Below are positions 7,009 through 14,683 of a stretch of 17,826 nucleotides of DNA, one piece after another. Position 1 is the stretch's first letter, and each line of letters opens with the position of its first letter. This DNA comes from CAZPXF01 sp964590945 (lineage in GTDB: Bacteria; Bacillota; Clostridia; Lachnospirales; Lachnospiraceae): assembly GCA_964590945.1 (NCBI GenBank), contig CAZPXF010000045.1, forward strand, positions 1 to 17,826, given 5' to 3'. The notes under the pieces are model-generated. The model did not search any database. It saw only the letters and a program-made list of their open reading frames with translations, and was not told where the DNA came from. A program made the position numbers and the translations under genes.

Positions 7009-8265
7009 ATGGACAGTAAACAGAGATATGAGTATGCCAGGGAAATGTATGCAGGCATCGGGGTCGACGCGGACGCCGCCCTTGAGACACTGAAAAATAT
7101 ATCCGTCTCCATGCATTGCTGGCAGGGCGACGATGTGGTTGGATTTGACGGCGGCGGAGCTTTGAGCGGCGGCATTCAGACAACGGGAAATTATCCGGGG
7201 AGAGCGCGGACGCCGGAGGAGCTGATGCAGGATATCGACAAGGTATTAAGCTTTGTCCCGGGCAGACACAAATTGAATCTTCACGCGAACTATGCAATTT
7301 TTGAAGAGGGAGAGCATGTGGACCGTGACGCGATCGAGCCGAAACATTTTGCCAAATGGGTGGAATTCGCAAAGGAACGCGGGATGGGACTGGACTTCAA
7401 TCCGACGATGTTTTCCCATCCGATGGTAAAGGACAATCTGACCTTATCTCATCCGGATAAAGAGGTGAGAGATTTCTGGATCCGCCATTGCAAGGCGTGT
7501 ATCCGGATTTCGGAGTATTTTGCAGAGGAGCTTGGATGCGAGTGCGTCATGAACATCTGGATTCCGGACGGCTACAAGGATATTCCGGCGGACAGGCTTG
7601 CGCCGCGGGCGCGCTTCAAGGATTCCCTGGATCAGATCCTTGCTGTTGATTATGACAAAGAGAAGGTGCTTGTTTGTCTGGAATCCAAGGTGTTTGGGAT
7701 CGGAATGGAGTCCTACACGGTAGGTTCCTCTGAGTTCACGGTGAATTATGCGGCGAAAAATGGTATTCTTCCGCTGATGGATAATGGCCATTACCATCCG
7801 ACGGAGGTTGTCTCCGATAAGATTTCTTCCATGCTGTTGTTCTTTGACAAGATCGCTCTCCATGTGACCCGCCCGGTGCGCTGGGATTCCGATCACGTAG
7901 TATTGTTTGACGATGAGACAAAGGAGATAGCAAAAGAAATCGTAAGAAACGATGCGATCGACCGCGTGAAGGTTGGACTGGATTTCTTTGATGCAAGCAT
8001 CAACCGCATTTCCGGATGGACAGTTGGAATGCGCAATTATCAGAAAGCGCTCCTGTATGCGCTGCTGAGTCCGAACAGGAAGCTGGCAAAGCTTCAGGAG
8101 GAAGGACGTCTGACGGAAGTGATGATGCTTCAGGAGGAAGTAAAGACCTATCCATTTGGCGCCGTGTGGGATTATTTCTGCGAGAGCAATGGAGTTCCGG
8201 TCAGAGAAGCGTGGTACAAAGAGGTTGAGGAGTATGAGAAAACGGTGCTTGCATGCCGCGTGTAA
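7009..8265 (+). CDS. rhaA: L-rhamnose isomerase
   Basis: This cytoplasmic enzyme interconverts L-rhamnose and L-rhamnulose, using divalent metals. I chose the ATG at 7009 (418 residues) because AGGAGG (6995-7000) is 8 nt away. An ATG at 7003 is too close, and a frame opening at 6961 would lie within rhaB. Similarity to E. coli RhaA is extensive, including SMHCWQGDDV (34-43), GGIQTTGNYPG, MNIWIPDG and RPVRWDSDHVV. Metal and catalytic positions keep a constant offset of 9 from E. coli as I recall it: Glu225, Asp258, His261, His285, Asp293, Asp295 and Asp325. Nothing looks truncated. rhaD follows after 62 nt. Confidence 0.96.
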   Translation: MDSKQRYEYAREMYAGIGVDADAALETLKNISVSMHCWQGDDVVGFDGGGALSGGIQTTGNYPGRARTPEELMQDIDKVLSFVPGRHKLNLHANYAIFEEGEHVDRDAIEPKHFAKWVEFAKERGMGLDFNPTMFSHPMVKDNLTLSHPDKEVRDFWIRHCKACIRISEYFAEELGCECVMNIWIPDGYKDIPADRLAPRARFKDSLDQILAVDYDKEKVLVCLESKVFGIGMESYTVGSSEFTVNYAAKNGILPLMDNGHYHPTEVVSDKISSMLLFFDKIALHVTRPVRWDSDHVVLFDDETKEIAKEIVRNDAIDRVKVGLDFFDASINRISGWTVGMRNYQKALLYALLSPNRKLAKLQEEGRLTEVMMLQEEVKTYPFGAVWDYFCESNGVPVREAWYKEVEEYEKTVLACRV

Positions 8266-8327
8266 ATATGCGTAAACAGGGACAGATGCGGCAGACGGAG
8301 CAATTATAGACAGGAGGATTTACAGAT

Positions 8328-9155
8328 ATGAAGGTAACAGATGCAGGATTTGTAAAAGGATTCGCGAAAATGTGTCAGGACGGTTTTGTCCAGGGCTGGC
8401 ATGAGAGAAACGGAGGAAATTTATCTTACCGTATTAAAGAAGAGGAGATTGCGGAGGTCAAAGAGCTCCTCGATACGACGGGCGAGTGGAAGGAAATCGG
8501 GACGAGCGTTCCGGAGCTTGCAAATGAATATTTCCTGGTGACGGGTTCCGGAAAATATTTTGGAAACGTACAGGCGGATCCGGAGAACAATATTGCGATC
8601 ATCCTTGTAGACGGAACAGGAGAGAAATACCAGATCCAGTGGGGGCTTGAAAGCGGTGGAAGACCGACGAGCGAGCTTCCGGCCCATCTGATGAATCATG
8701 AGGTCAAGAAGCTGGCAACAGGCGGAAAGCACAGAGTGATCTACCATGCGCATACGCCGAATGTGATCGCTCTTACATTTATCCTTCCGCTTACGACGGA
8801 GGCATTTACAAGAGAGCTTTGGGAAATGATGACAGAGTGTCCGGTTATTTTCCCGGATGGGATCGGCGTTGTGGAATGGATGGTTCCCGGAGGAAGAGAT
8901 ATCGCAGTTGCCACAAGCAAGCTGATGAAAGAGTATGACGCGGCGATCTGGGCGCATCATGGGATCTTCTGCTCCGGCGAGGATTTCGACCTGACCTTCG
9001 GCCTGATGCATACGATCGAAAAGGCAGCGGAGATCTATATCAAGGTTCGCTCGGTTGTCCCGGAAAAGCGTCAGACGATCCAGCCGCAGGATTTCCGCGA
9101 TCTTGCAGTGGAATTCGGTGTGACTCTTCCGGAAAAATATTTATATGAAAGATAA
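8328..9155 (+). CDS. rhaD: Rhamnulose-1-phosphate aldolase
   Basis: This 275-residue class II (zinc) aldolase cleaves L-rhamnulose-1-phosphate to dihydroxyacetone phosphate and L-lactaldehyde. It is nearly the same length as E. coli RhaD (274). It shares GWHERNGGNL (23-32), VTGSGKYFGNVQ and TSELPAH with the likely catalytic Glu116. The zinc ligands are His140 and His142 (YHAHT) plus His211 (AHHGIF). AGGAGG (8312-8317) sits 10 nt before the ATG. It completes the rhaBAD pathway. Its stop codon is only 8 bp from the stop of a convergent AraC gene, with no evident terminator between. Confidence 0.96.
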   Translation: MKVTDAGFVKGFAKMCQDGFVQGWHERNGGNLSYRIKEEEIAEVKELLDTTGEWKEIGTSVPELANEYFLVTGSGKYFGNVQADPENNIAIILVDGTGEKYQIQWGLESGGRPTSELPAHLMNHEVKKLATGGKHRVIYHAHTPNVIALTFILPLTTEAFTRELWEMMTECPVIFPDGIGVVEWMVPGGRDIAVATSKLMKEYDAAIWAHHGIFCSGEDFDLTFGLMHTIEKAAEIYIKVRSVVPEKRQTIQPQDFRDLAVEFGVTLPEKYLYER

Positions 9156-9163
9156 ATAACAGG

Positions 9164-10018
9164 CTAATCCGGCTTTTCTAAAACGGGTTTGCGGACGGCG
9201 GAAGGTGTACATCCGTACATCTCCTTAAAGGAGCGGTTAAAGAGCTTCTGGTTCGCAAATCCGTTTTTTGCCATAATATCGGCGATCGGCTCATCTGTGT
9301 TGATCAGGTCCTGATAGACGTGTGTCAGCCGGACTTCGTTCAGGTAATTGAAAAAAGAAAGCCCCATATTTTTCTTAAAAAAGCGGCAGAAATATTCTTT
9401 ACCCAGGCCAAGCTGTTCTGAGACGTCCGACAGCGTGAGCGGTTCACGGAAATTTTCCTGTACATAAGTGATAATCTGGCGAAGTCTTTTTTGGGCAAGG
9501 GCGTCGCTTGCGGTAAGCAGAGGCGCGGTGTTCGTCGCAAAGTGCCGGATCAGGTGCGCAAGAGCCTGAAGGATGATCCCGTTGGCCTCCAGCTGGAACG
9601 CAACCGCATCTTCGATATAGATACGGGTCAGATCCTCCAATAGCTGGCAGATTCTGCGATAGTGTGGAAAATCCGCATCGGAAATCTCTTCGGGAATGCA
9701 ATGGATATGATACAGCTCGATTTCCGGCATGTACTGCTGCATTTGCTTTTTTGATATATGGATGCAGAGAAACATACCCGGCGTATGATGGGAAAAGGAG
9801 CTGTGTACCTCATATGCGTCGATCGCTATAAGATTCTTGCGCGGCAGCTTGTATTTTTTCCCTTCTATATTTATATCGGTCTCGCCGTTTAACGGGTAGA
9901 GAAGCTCCAGCTCCTCGTGCCAGTGGAGAGGGTGATAGCCGCCCGGAACTGTATGATAGGAAAGCGTGATGCCGGACGGCCCGATTTCTTTTATTGTTTC
10001 ATAGAATGCGTTGCTCAT
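9164..10018 (-). CDS. AraC-family regulator, candidate rhamnose regulator
   Basis: This 284-residue regulator has an N-terminal cupin (about 20-75, with HPLHWHEELELLYPLNG and a DAYEVHSSF segment). A helical linker follows, then a C-terminal AraC double HTH (about 178-279, with LSDVSEQLGLGKEYFCRFFKK and NGFANQKLFNRSFKEMYGCTP). The architecture matches RhaS/RhaR-type regulators, but general AraC proteins look alike, so the link to rhamnose rests on position. AAAGG (plus-strand 10027-10031) is about 8 nt before the ATG. It is convergent with rhaD and lies 69 bp downstream of the P-type ATPase gene on the same strand. That gap holds an imperfect inverted repeat ATGGA-N6-TCCAT (10058-10073). Confidence 0.85.
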   Translation of the reverse strand: MSNAFYETIKEIGPSGITLSYHTVPGGYHPLHWHEELELLYPLNGETDINIEGKKYKLPRKNLIAIDAYEVHSSFSHHTPGMFLCIHISKKQMQQYMPEIELYHIHCIPEEISDADFPHYRRICQLLEDLTRIYIEDAVAFQLEANGIILQALAHLIRHFATNTAPLLTASDALAQKRLRQIITYVQENFREPLTLSDVSEQLGLGKEYFCRFFKKNMGLSFFNYLNEVRLTHVYQDLINTDEPIADIMAKNGFANQKLFNRSFKEMYGCTPSAVRKPVLEKPD

Positions 10019-10087
10019 AGGGAATTCCTTTCAATTTCGTTGTCATGCATATTTTATATGGAAGGATATCCATGGCGATCCGTCCGT

Positions 10088-12520
10088 TTATCGCGATGAA
10101 AAGGGGAGCTTTTGGTACAGCTTCCGGAGCGTCTCAGTGAAAAGCGTCAAATACCGCAGCACCGGCTCGGTAACCAGGGCAAATACGACAAAAAGCATAA
10201 TGCATTTTGTGGACATTCCGGTGATCGCGAACAGATCCGGCAGGAGGATGCTGCACGACAAAAGCCCGATAATGCAGACGATCCATACAAGGATGCGGAC
10301 AATATTGAGCGGCTGGCAGATCTTATACAGGATCATAAATCCAACGATAGCAAGAAGCATAGTTGCCGCGGTGGAGATATCCACCGGATCTACGCCGAAG
10401 GTTTGTCCAAATACGACCAGGGCGCCGACTACAAGGACATCTGTGATCCCGGCAGGCAGGGCCTTTAAGAGAACATTGGTCATAAATCGCCCCTGAATGA
10501 TCTCCTTATTCGGCTGCAGCGACAGGAAGAACGCCGGGATGCCGATCGTGAACATACTGATCAGCGATACCTGCGATGGCTCCAATGGGTAAGTGATCAT
10601 AAACGCCACGGAGAACAGGGACAACAGGAAGGAAAAAATATTTTTCACGAGGAAAAGGCTCGCGGAGCGCTGGATATTATTTACAACTCTCCGTCCCTCC
10701 ATCACGACGGAAGGCATACAGGCAAAATTGGATTCCAGAAGTACGACCTGGGACGCCTGCACGGCCGCATCGCTTCCGGAGGCCATGGCGACGCTGCAGT
10801 CCGCATCCTTCAGCGCCAGGACATCATTGACGCCGTCCCCTGTCATGGCAACGGTTTTCCCCTGCGCCTTCAATGCCTGGATAAACTGGCGTTTCTGCGC
10901 CGGGGTAACTCTTCCAAATACAGTATAGGCGGCGACTGCCTTTTCGATATCTTTATCCGTACGCAGCGTGGATGCGTCGACATATTGGTCTGCGTTCCGG
11001 ATCCCGGCTTCCTTTGCTACCTCAGATACTGTCAGCGGATTATCACCGGAAATAACCTTGATCTCAACGCCCTGTTCAGCAAAATAAGCAAATGTCTCCG
11101 GAGCTTCCTCGCGGATCGGGTTTGCCAGTGTGATCCAGGCAAGAGGCGTGACTGTTTCCGTAAGAGGGCCGCCGCCCAGATCCCCGTCGTAGGTTCCGAA
11201 CACAAGGACACGATATCCTCTGGAGGCAAAGCTCTGGATTTCCTTGCGGTAAGTATCGTAATCCTCCCTCAGAACAAATTCCGGAGCGCCGAGGATATAG
11301 GTTTGCTCTTCAAACTCCGCCCCGCTGTATTTCGTGGATGAGCGGAAAGGAATGACCTGCGCCGGAGAAGCGCCGGAGCCATCCTTAAAATACTGTTTCA
11401 TAGCGGCCATTGTACTGTTGTCGCTGCTCATTGCCTTTACAAAATCCCCGACGGTTTTCTCGATGTCGGGCATGGACTCTTTATCATAGCGCTCCGTAGG
11501 AACTAACTGCTTTACGCTCATGGAATTCTCCGTGATCGTTCCGGTCTTATCGACGCAGAGAACATTTACCCGTGCAAGGGTCTCGATACTTTTCATATCA
11601 TGAAGGAGAACCTTCTTACCGGCAAGCCGTATGGAGCTGACTGCCAGCGCCACGCTTGTCAGAAGATACAACCCCTCCGGGATCATTCCGATCACAGCGG
11701 CAACCATGGAAGTGATGCTTCCCCGGAAGGTTTCATCATTGAAAAAGAAACTCTGTATGAAAAGTACGACGCCGATCGGTATAAGCGCGATCCCGACGAA
11801 TTTGACAAGCTTATCGAGGGCGCGGATCATCTCGGATTTTTCACCTTTTTTCATAGCCTTGGCTTCCAGGGTAAGCCTGGAAATGTAAGAATCCACGCCG
11901 ACAGATTCCAGTCTGGCGTGACACGTTCCGGCTACAACAAAACTGCCGGACATCAGATGATCTCCGCTTTTCTTCGTAATCTCATCGGACTCGCCTGTGA
12001 GGAGCGATTCATTTACCTGAATCTCACCCTCCACAACAACCGCGTCGGCGCAGATCTGATTTCCGGCTTTGAATATAACGATATCATCCAAAACCAGGTC
12101 TTCAGCATTGATCTGACAGACCTTTCCGTCACGGACGGCGTCTGCGTGCGGCGCATGGAGCATATTTAATTTCTCAAGCACATTTTTGGCGCGGATTTCC
12201 TGAATGATTCCGATCAACGTATTGAAAATGATGACCGGAAGGAAAGTAAGATTACGAAAGGACCATACCAGACAGAGAAGTACGGACAGTACGACAAAAA
12301 TCAGATTGAAATAAGTATATACATTATCATGTATGATCTCCTTTGTGGTCTGGGCGGGCGGATCTACGCTTACGTTGACCCAGCCGTCTTTTCTGTGTTC
12401 CTCCACCTGAGAGGCGGAAAGACCGTCTCTGTAATCCGGCTGATACCGTGTGGTGGGCGTGCGTTCTATTTCATATTCAAAATGCTCTTCCTGTTCTTTC
12501 TTAAAGAATCTCCCTGGCAT
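10088..12520 (-). CDS. P-type cation-transporting ATPase, CtpE-like
   Basis: This 810-residue membrane ATPase has the complete P-type layout. The M1-M2 helices span about 68-108. The actuator domain carries TGES (175-178). M3-M4 carry the ion-site motif IPEGL (280-284), followed by the phosphorylation motif DKTGT (Asp324), a small nucleotide-binding domain and the hinge GDGVND (561-566). Hydrophobic M5-M10 helices complete the C-terminus. PEGL resembles Ca2+ pumps and the PEGLYLLTSVAL stretch is like mycobacterial CtpE and streptococcal Exp7-type ATPases, so calcium or another divalent cation is the likely substrate. The usual KGAPE of the nucleotide domain reads LGAPE (410-414). No Cys-rich metal-binding domain is present, which argues against copper or zinc. 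AAGGAGG (plus-strand 12528-12534) lies 7 nt before the ATG. Confidence 0.88.
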   Translation of the reverse strand: MPGRFFKKEQEEHFEYEIERTPTTRYQPDYRDGLSASQVEEHRKDGWVNVSVDPPAQTTKEIIHDNVYTYFNLIFVVLSVLLCLVWSFRNLTFLPVIIFNTLIGIIQEIRAKNVLEKLNMLHAPHADAVRDGKVCQINAEDLVLDDIVIFKAGNQICADAVVVEGEIQVNESLLTGESDEITKKSGDHLMSGSFVVAGTCHARLESVGVDSYISRLTLEAKAMKKGEKSEMIRALDKLVKFVGIALIPIGVVLFIQSFFFNDETFRGSITSMVAAVIGMIPEGLYLLTSVALAVSSIRLAGKKVLLHDMKSIETLARVNVLCVDKTGTITENSMSVKQLVPTERYDKESMPDIEKTVGDFVKAMSSDNSTMAAMKQYFKDGSGASPAQVIPFRSSTKYSGAEFEEQTYILGAPEFVLREDYDTYRKEIQSFASRGYRVLVFGTYDGDLGGGPLTETVTPLAWITLANPIREEAPETFAYFAEQGVEIKVISGDNPLTVSEVAKEAGIRNADQYVDASTLRTDKDIEKAVAAYTVFGRVTPAQKRQFIQALKAQGKTVAMTGDGVNDVLALKDADCSVAMASGSDAAVQASQVVLLESNFACMPSVVMEGRRVVNNIQRSASLFLVKNIFSFLLSLFSVAFMITYPLEPSQVSLISMFTIGIPAFFLSLQPNKEIIQGRFMTNVLLKALPAGITDVLVVGALVVFGQTFGVDPVDISTAATMLLAIVGFMILYKICQPLNIVRILVWIVCIIGLLSCSILLPDLFAITGMSTKCIMLFVVFALVTEPVLRYLTLFTETLRKLYQKLPFSSR

Positions 12521-12543
12521 AATATACCTCCTTGCATGAAATT

Positions 12544-12549
12544 ATTATA
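12544..12549 (-). promoter_or_regulatory. Candidate -10 box for the P-type ATPase gene
   Basis: The minus strand reads a perfect TATAAT here, giving a start about 17 nt before the ATG with room for the RBS. No convincing -35 hexamer is found 16-18 bp upstream, and an overlapping TATAAT also occurs on the plus strand, so the direction is uncertain. Confidence 0.35.
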
Positions 12550-12656
12550 TAATGGAAGAGTATGAAATTCTATAAATATATTATTAAGAAAAACTTAAAA
12601 ATCAACATGACCCTGCGCGGACTTGCTGCAGCCGGAGAGTATTATTATCGAAAAAA

Positions 12657-12685
12657 TTGAAGAAATGTCAAATCTATGCTACGAT
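12657..12685 (+). promoter_or_regulatory. Candidate promoter of the TrmH-family methyltransferase gene
   Basis: TTGAAG (12657-12662) and TACGAT (12680-12685) are separated by 17 bp, about 50 nt upstream of the chosen start codon. Its position inside the open frame that extends 26 codons upstream supports the shorter protein. Confidence 0.5.
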
Positions 12686-12734
12686 GAGTAACAGAATAGC
12701 GCTTGTGAAAAACAGCAAGAAAGAGGAGTGGGAA

Positions 12735-13544
12735 ATGATCACGAGTACAGCAAATGCACAGGTAAAGCATCTGATGCAGCTTCAAAAAAAGAGTAAACTC
12801 CGCAGGGAAGAGCATGTTTTTGTTGCGGAAGGTATCCGGATATTTGAGGAGACGCCTGAGGAACGGATCGTCCGGGCGTATATTTCCGGGAGCCTGTATA
12901 AGAAAAATGAGCTGACGCTTCGGGGAATTCCGTATGAGGTGCTTTCAGATTCCGTTTTTCAGAAGGTATCGGACACAAAATCTCCGCAGGGGATACTGCT
13001 TGTAGTCAGAAGACAGGAGTTATCTGTGGAGGATATGATAGCGGAGTGCGTGAATACTGCGCGGATGGGAAGAAGGATCTCACCGCTTTTTCTTCTTCTG
13101 GAGAATCTGCAGGATCCCGGAAATCTTGGAACGATCATCCGGGCGGCGGAGGCGGCGGGGGTAAATGGGATCCTGATGAGCAGGGATTGTGTTGACATTT
13201 ATAATCCCAAGGTGATACGCTCAACGATGGGCGGAATCTATCGTGTGCCATTTGCATATGTCGAAAGCCTGACGGAGACGATCCGCGAACTGAAAAGGAA
13301 GGGAATAGCCGTATATGCGGCGCATCTGGATGGCAGCATCTGTTATGATACGGCAGACTATTGCAGACCCTCTGCATTTTTGATCGGGAATGAAGGAAAC
13401 GGACTTACAAAGGAGGCCGCAGACGCGGCAACGGGAAGGATACACATACCGATGTGCGGACAGGTGGAATCCCTGAATGCCGCAGTGGCCGCGTCGGTGC
13501 TGATGTTTGAAGCGGCGCGCCAGAGAAGAAAGGGATTGCACTGA
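12735..13544 (+). CDS. TrmH/SpoU-family RNA 2'-O-ribose methyltransferase
   Basis: This 269-residue SPOUT enzyme probably methylates a 2'-OH of rRNA or tRNA using S-adenosylmethionine. An N-terminal substrate-binding domain (about 1-95, with the MITSTANAQVKHL start typical of the family) precedes the knotted catalytic domain. Motif 1 is NLQDPGNLGTIIR (124-136), motif 2 LIGNEGNGL (216-224) and motif 3 IPMCGQVESLNAAVAAS (238-254). The frame is open from 12657, but the ATG at 12735 has GAGGAG (12723-12728) 6 nt upstream and gives the family's normal length and N-terminus. Members are often annotated as 23S rRNA methyltransferases; the modified site cannot be told from sequence. Confidence 0.9.
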   Translation: MITSTANAQVKHLMQLQKKSKLRREEHVFVAEGIRIFEETPEERIVRAYISGSLYKKNELTLRGIPYEVLSDSVFQKVSDTKSPQGILLVVRRQELSVEDMIAECVNTARMGRRISPLFLLLENLQDPGNLGTIIRAAEAAGVNGILMSRDCVDIYNPKVIRSTMGGIYRVPFAYVESLTETIRELKRKGIAVYAAHLDGSICYDTADYCRPSAFLIGNEGNGLTKEAADAATGRIHIPMCGQVESLNAAVAASVLMFEAARQRRKGLH

Positions 13545-13545
13545 A

Positions 13546-13580
13546 TGCATAAAAATGCAAAAGAAATGAATAAATATAAT
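13546..13580 (+). promoter_or_regulatory. Tandem ARG boxes (ArgR/AhrC operator) upstream of argF
   Basis: Two 14-bp elements resemble the ArgR consensus TGAATWWWWATTCA. Box 1 is TGCATAAAAATGCA (13546-13559), a perfect palindrome with one change per half-site. Box 2 is TGAATAAATATAAT (13567-13580), with a perfect left half. Their centres are 21 bp apart, the spacing known for paired ARG boxes bound by one ArgR hexamer. Box 1 begins only 2 nt after the preceding stop codon. Box 2 contains a perfect TATAAT (13575-13580). Confidence 0.65.
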
Positions 13581-13587
13581 ATATCGG

Positions 13588-13616
13588 TTGCTATTTTTTC
13601 CGTTTTGTAGTAGTAT
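13588..13616 (+). promoter_or_regulatory. Candidate argF promoter
   Basis: TTGCTA (13588-13593) and TAGTAT (13611-13616) lie 17 bp apart, with a TG just before the -10 region, giving a start near 13623. The alternative is the TATAAT at 13575-13580, which lacks a recognisable -35. Confidence 0.45.
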
Positions 13617-13667
13617 ATGATACATATTTATTAATCCTATATGCAAAGCATGAAGAGAATGAGTATT

Positions 13668-13681
13668 TGCATAATCATACA
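13668..13681 (+). promoter_or_regulatory. Possible third, downstream ARG box
   Basis: TGCATAATCATACA has two half-sites each one base from the ArgR consensus half-site. It lies between the candidate promoter and the argF RBS (GGGGGAG, 13685-13691), about 101 bp from box 2 centre to centre. Confidence 0.35.
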
Positions 13682-13698
13682 TACGGGGGAGATATACG

Positions 13699-14637
13699 AT
13701 GGACTTACAAGGACGCAATTTTATTACATTGAAGGATTTTAGCGCGGAGGAGATCCAATATCTGCTTGATCTTGCCGCAGAGCTGAAGGCTAAGAAGAAA
13801 CAGGGAATTACCGGCGACAGCTTAAAGGGCAGGAATATTGCTCTTATTTTTGAAAAGCCGTCCACAAGGACCAGAAGCGCATTCACAGTCGGCGCGCAGG
13901 ATGAGGGCGGTATGCCGGTTTATCTTTCAAATGATGAGATTCAGCTTGGACACAAGGAAAGTATCAGGGATACGGCGCGGGTTCTGGGCAGAATGTACGA
14001 TGGAATCGAGTTCCGTGGATTTAAACATCAGTATGTGGAGGAACTGGCGGAATACAGCGGGGTTCCGGTTTGGAACGGTCTGACAGACGATTACCACCCG
14101 ACGCAGATCCTTGCGGATATGCAGACGATGATCGAGCAGTTCGGCTCTCTGGAGGGACTGAAAGTAACCTACATCGGCGACGGCAGAAACAATGTGGCAA
14201 ACAGTCTGATGATCGGCTGCACGAAGATGGGCGTGAACATTTCCATCGTAGCGCCGGAATCATTGTGGCCGGCGGATGAGATCGTGGAGTATTGCAGGGG
14301 ATGCGCCGGGAAAAGCGGCGCGAAGCTTGTGATTTCCGAGGAGACGTCCGAGGTGAAGGACTCGGATGTGATCTATACGGACGTGTGGGTTTCCATGGGC
14401 GAAGAGGACAAGAAGAAAGAGAGGGTCGCTTTGCTGAAGCCGTATCAGGTCAATAAGAAGCTGATGGAGATGACAGGCAAGGACAGTACCATATTCATGC
14501 ATTGTCTTCCTGCGGTCAAGGAAATGGAAGTCACGGAGGAAGTCTTTGAAAGCGGTCAGTCGGTGGTGTTCGACGAAGCTGAGAACCGTCTCCACACGAT
14601 CAAGGCCGTTATGGTAGCAACATTAGGAAATCGTTAG
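13699..14637 (+). CDS. argF: Ornithine carbamoyltransferase
   Basis: This 312-residue cytoplasmic enzyme joins carbamoyl phosphate and ornithine to give citrulline in arginine synthesis. The same reaction runs backwards in arginine fermentation. It has the carbamoyl-phosphate motif STRTR (55-59), HPTQ (133-136), the ornithine-loop segment DVWVSMGEE (228-236; SMG 232-234) and HCLP (268-271). These distinguish it from aspartate carbamoyltransferase. Length is normal. GGGGGAG (13685-13691) is 7 nt before the ATG. No other arg gene is in the window, so a biosynthetic versus catabolic role is not decided by context; the ARG boxes upstream show arginine control either way. Confidence 0.95.
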   Translation: MDLQGRNFITLKDFSAEEIQYLLDLAAELKAKKKQGITGDSLKGRNIALIFEKPSTRTRSAFTVGAQDEGGMPVYLSNDEIQLGHKESIRDTARVLGRMYDGIEFRGFKHQYVEELAEYSGVPVWNGLTDDYHPTQILADMQTMIEQFGSLEGLKVTYIGDGRNNVANSLMIGCTKMGVNISIVAPESLWPADEIVEYCRGCAGKSGAKLVISEETSEVKDSDVIYTDVWVSMGEEDKKKERVALLKPYQVNKKLMEMTGKDSTIFMHCLPAVKEMEVTEEVFESGQSVVFDEAENRLHTIKAVMVATLGNR

Positions 14638-14644
14638 ATATGCG

Positions 14645-14664
14645 GAGCGGCTTTTATGCCGCTC
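14645..14664 (+). terminator. Hairpin after argF, weak or partial terminator
   Basis: GAGCGGC (14645-14651) pairs perfectly with GCCGCTC (14658-14664) around a 6-nt loop. The sequence after it is TGATTT, not a full T run, so it may attenuate or stabilise the 3' end rather than stop transcription. birA starts 19 nt later. Confidence 0.5.
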
Positions 14665-14683
14665 TGATTTAAGAGGAAGGGAA

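Noticed and set aside
10058..10073. ATGGA-N6-TCCAT hairpin between the P-type ATPase and the second AraC gene as a terminator
   Set aside because: The stem is only 5 bp and no T run follows on the minus strand. At most it is an operator candidate.
12657..12734. 26-codon N-terminal extension of the TrmH-like methyltransferase
   Set aside because: It covers a plausible promoter, and the ATG at 12735 has a good RBS and the typical family N-terminus.
13221..13886. 221-codon minus-strand open frame across the trmH-argF gap
   Set aside because: It lies opposite conserved motifs of both genes and crosses their regulatory region; its translation resembles no family.
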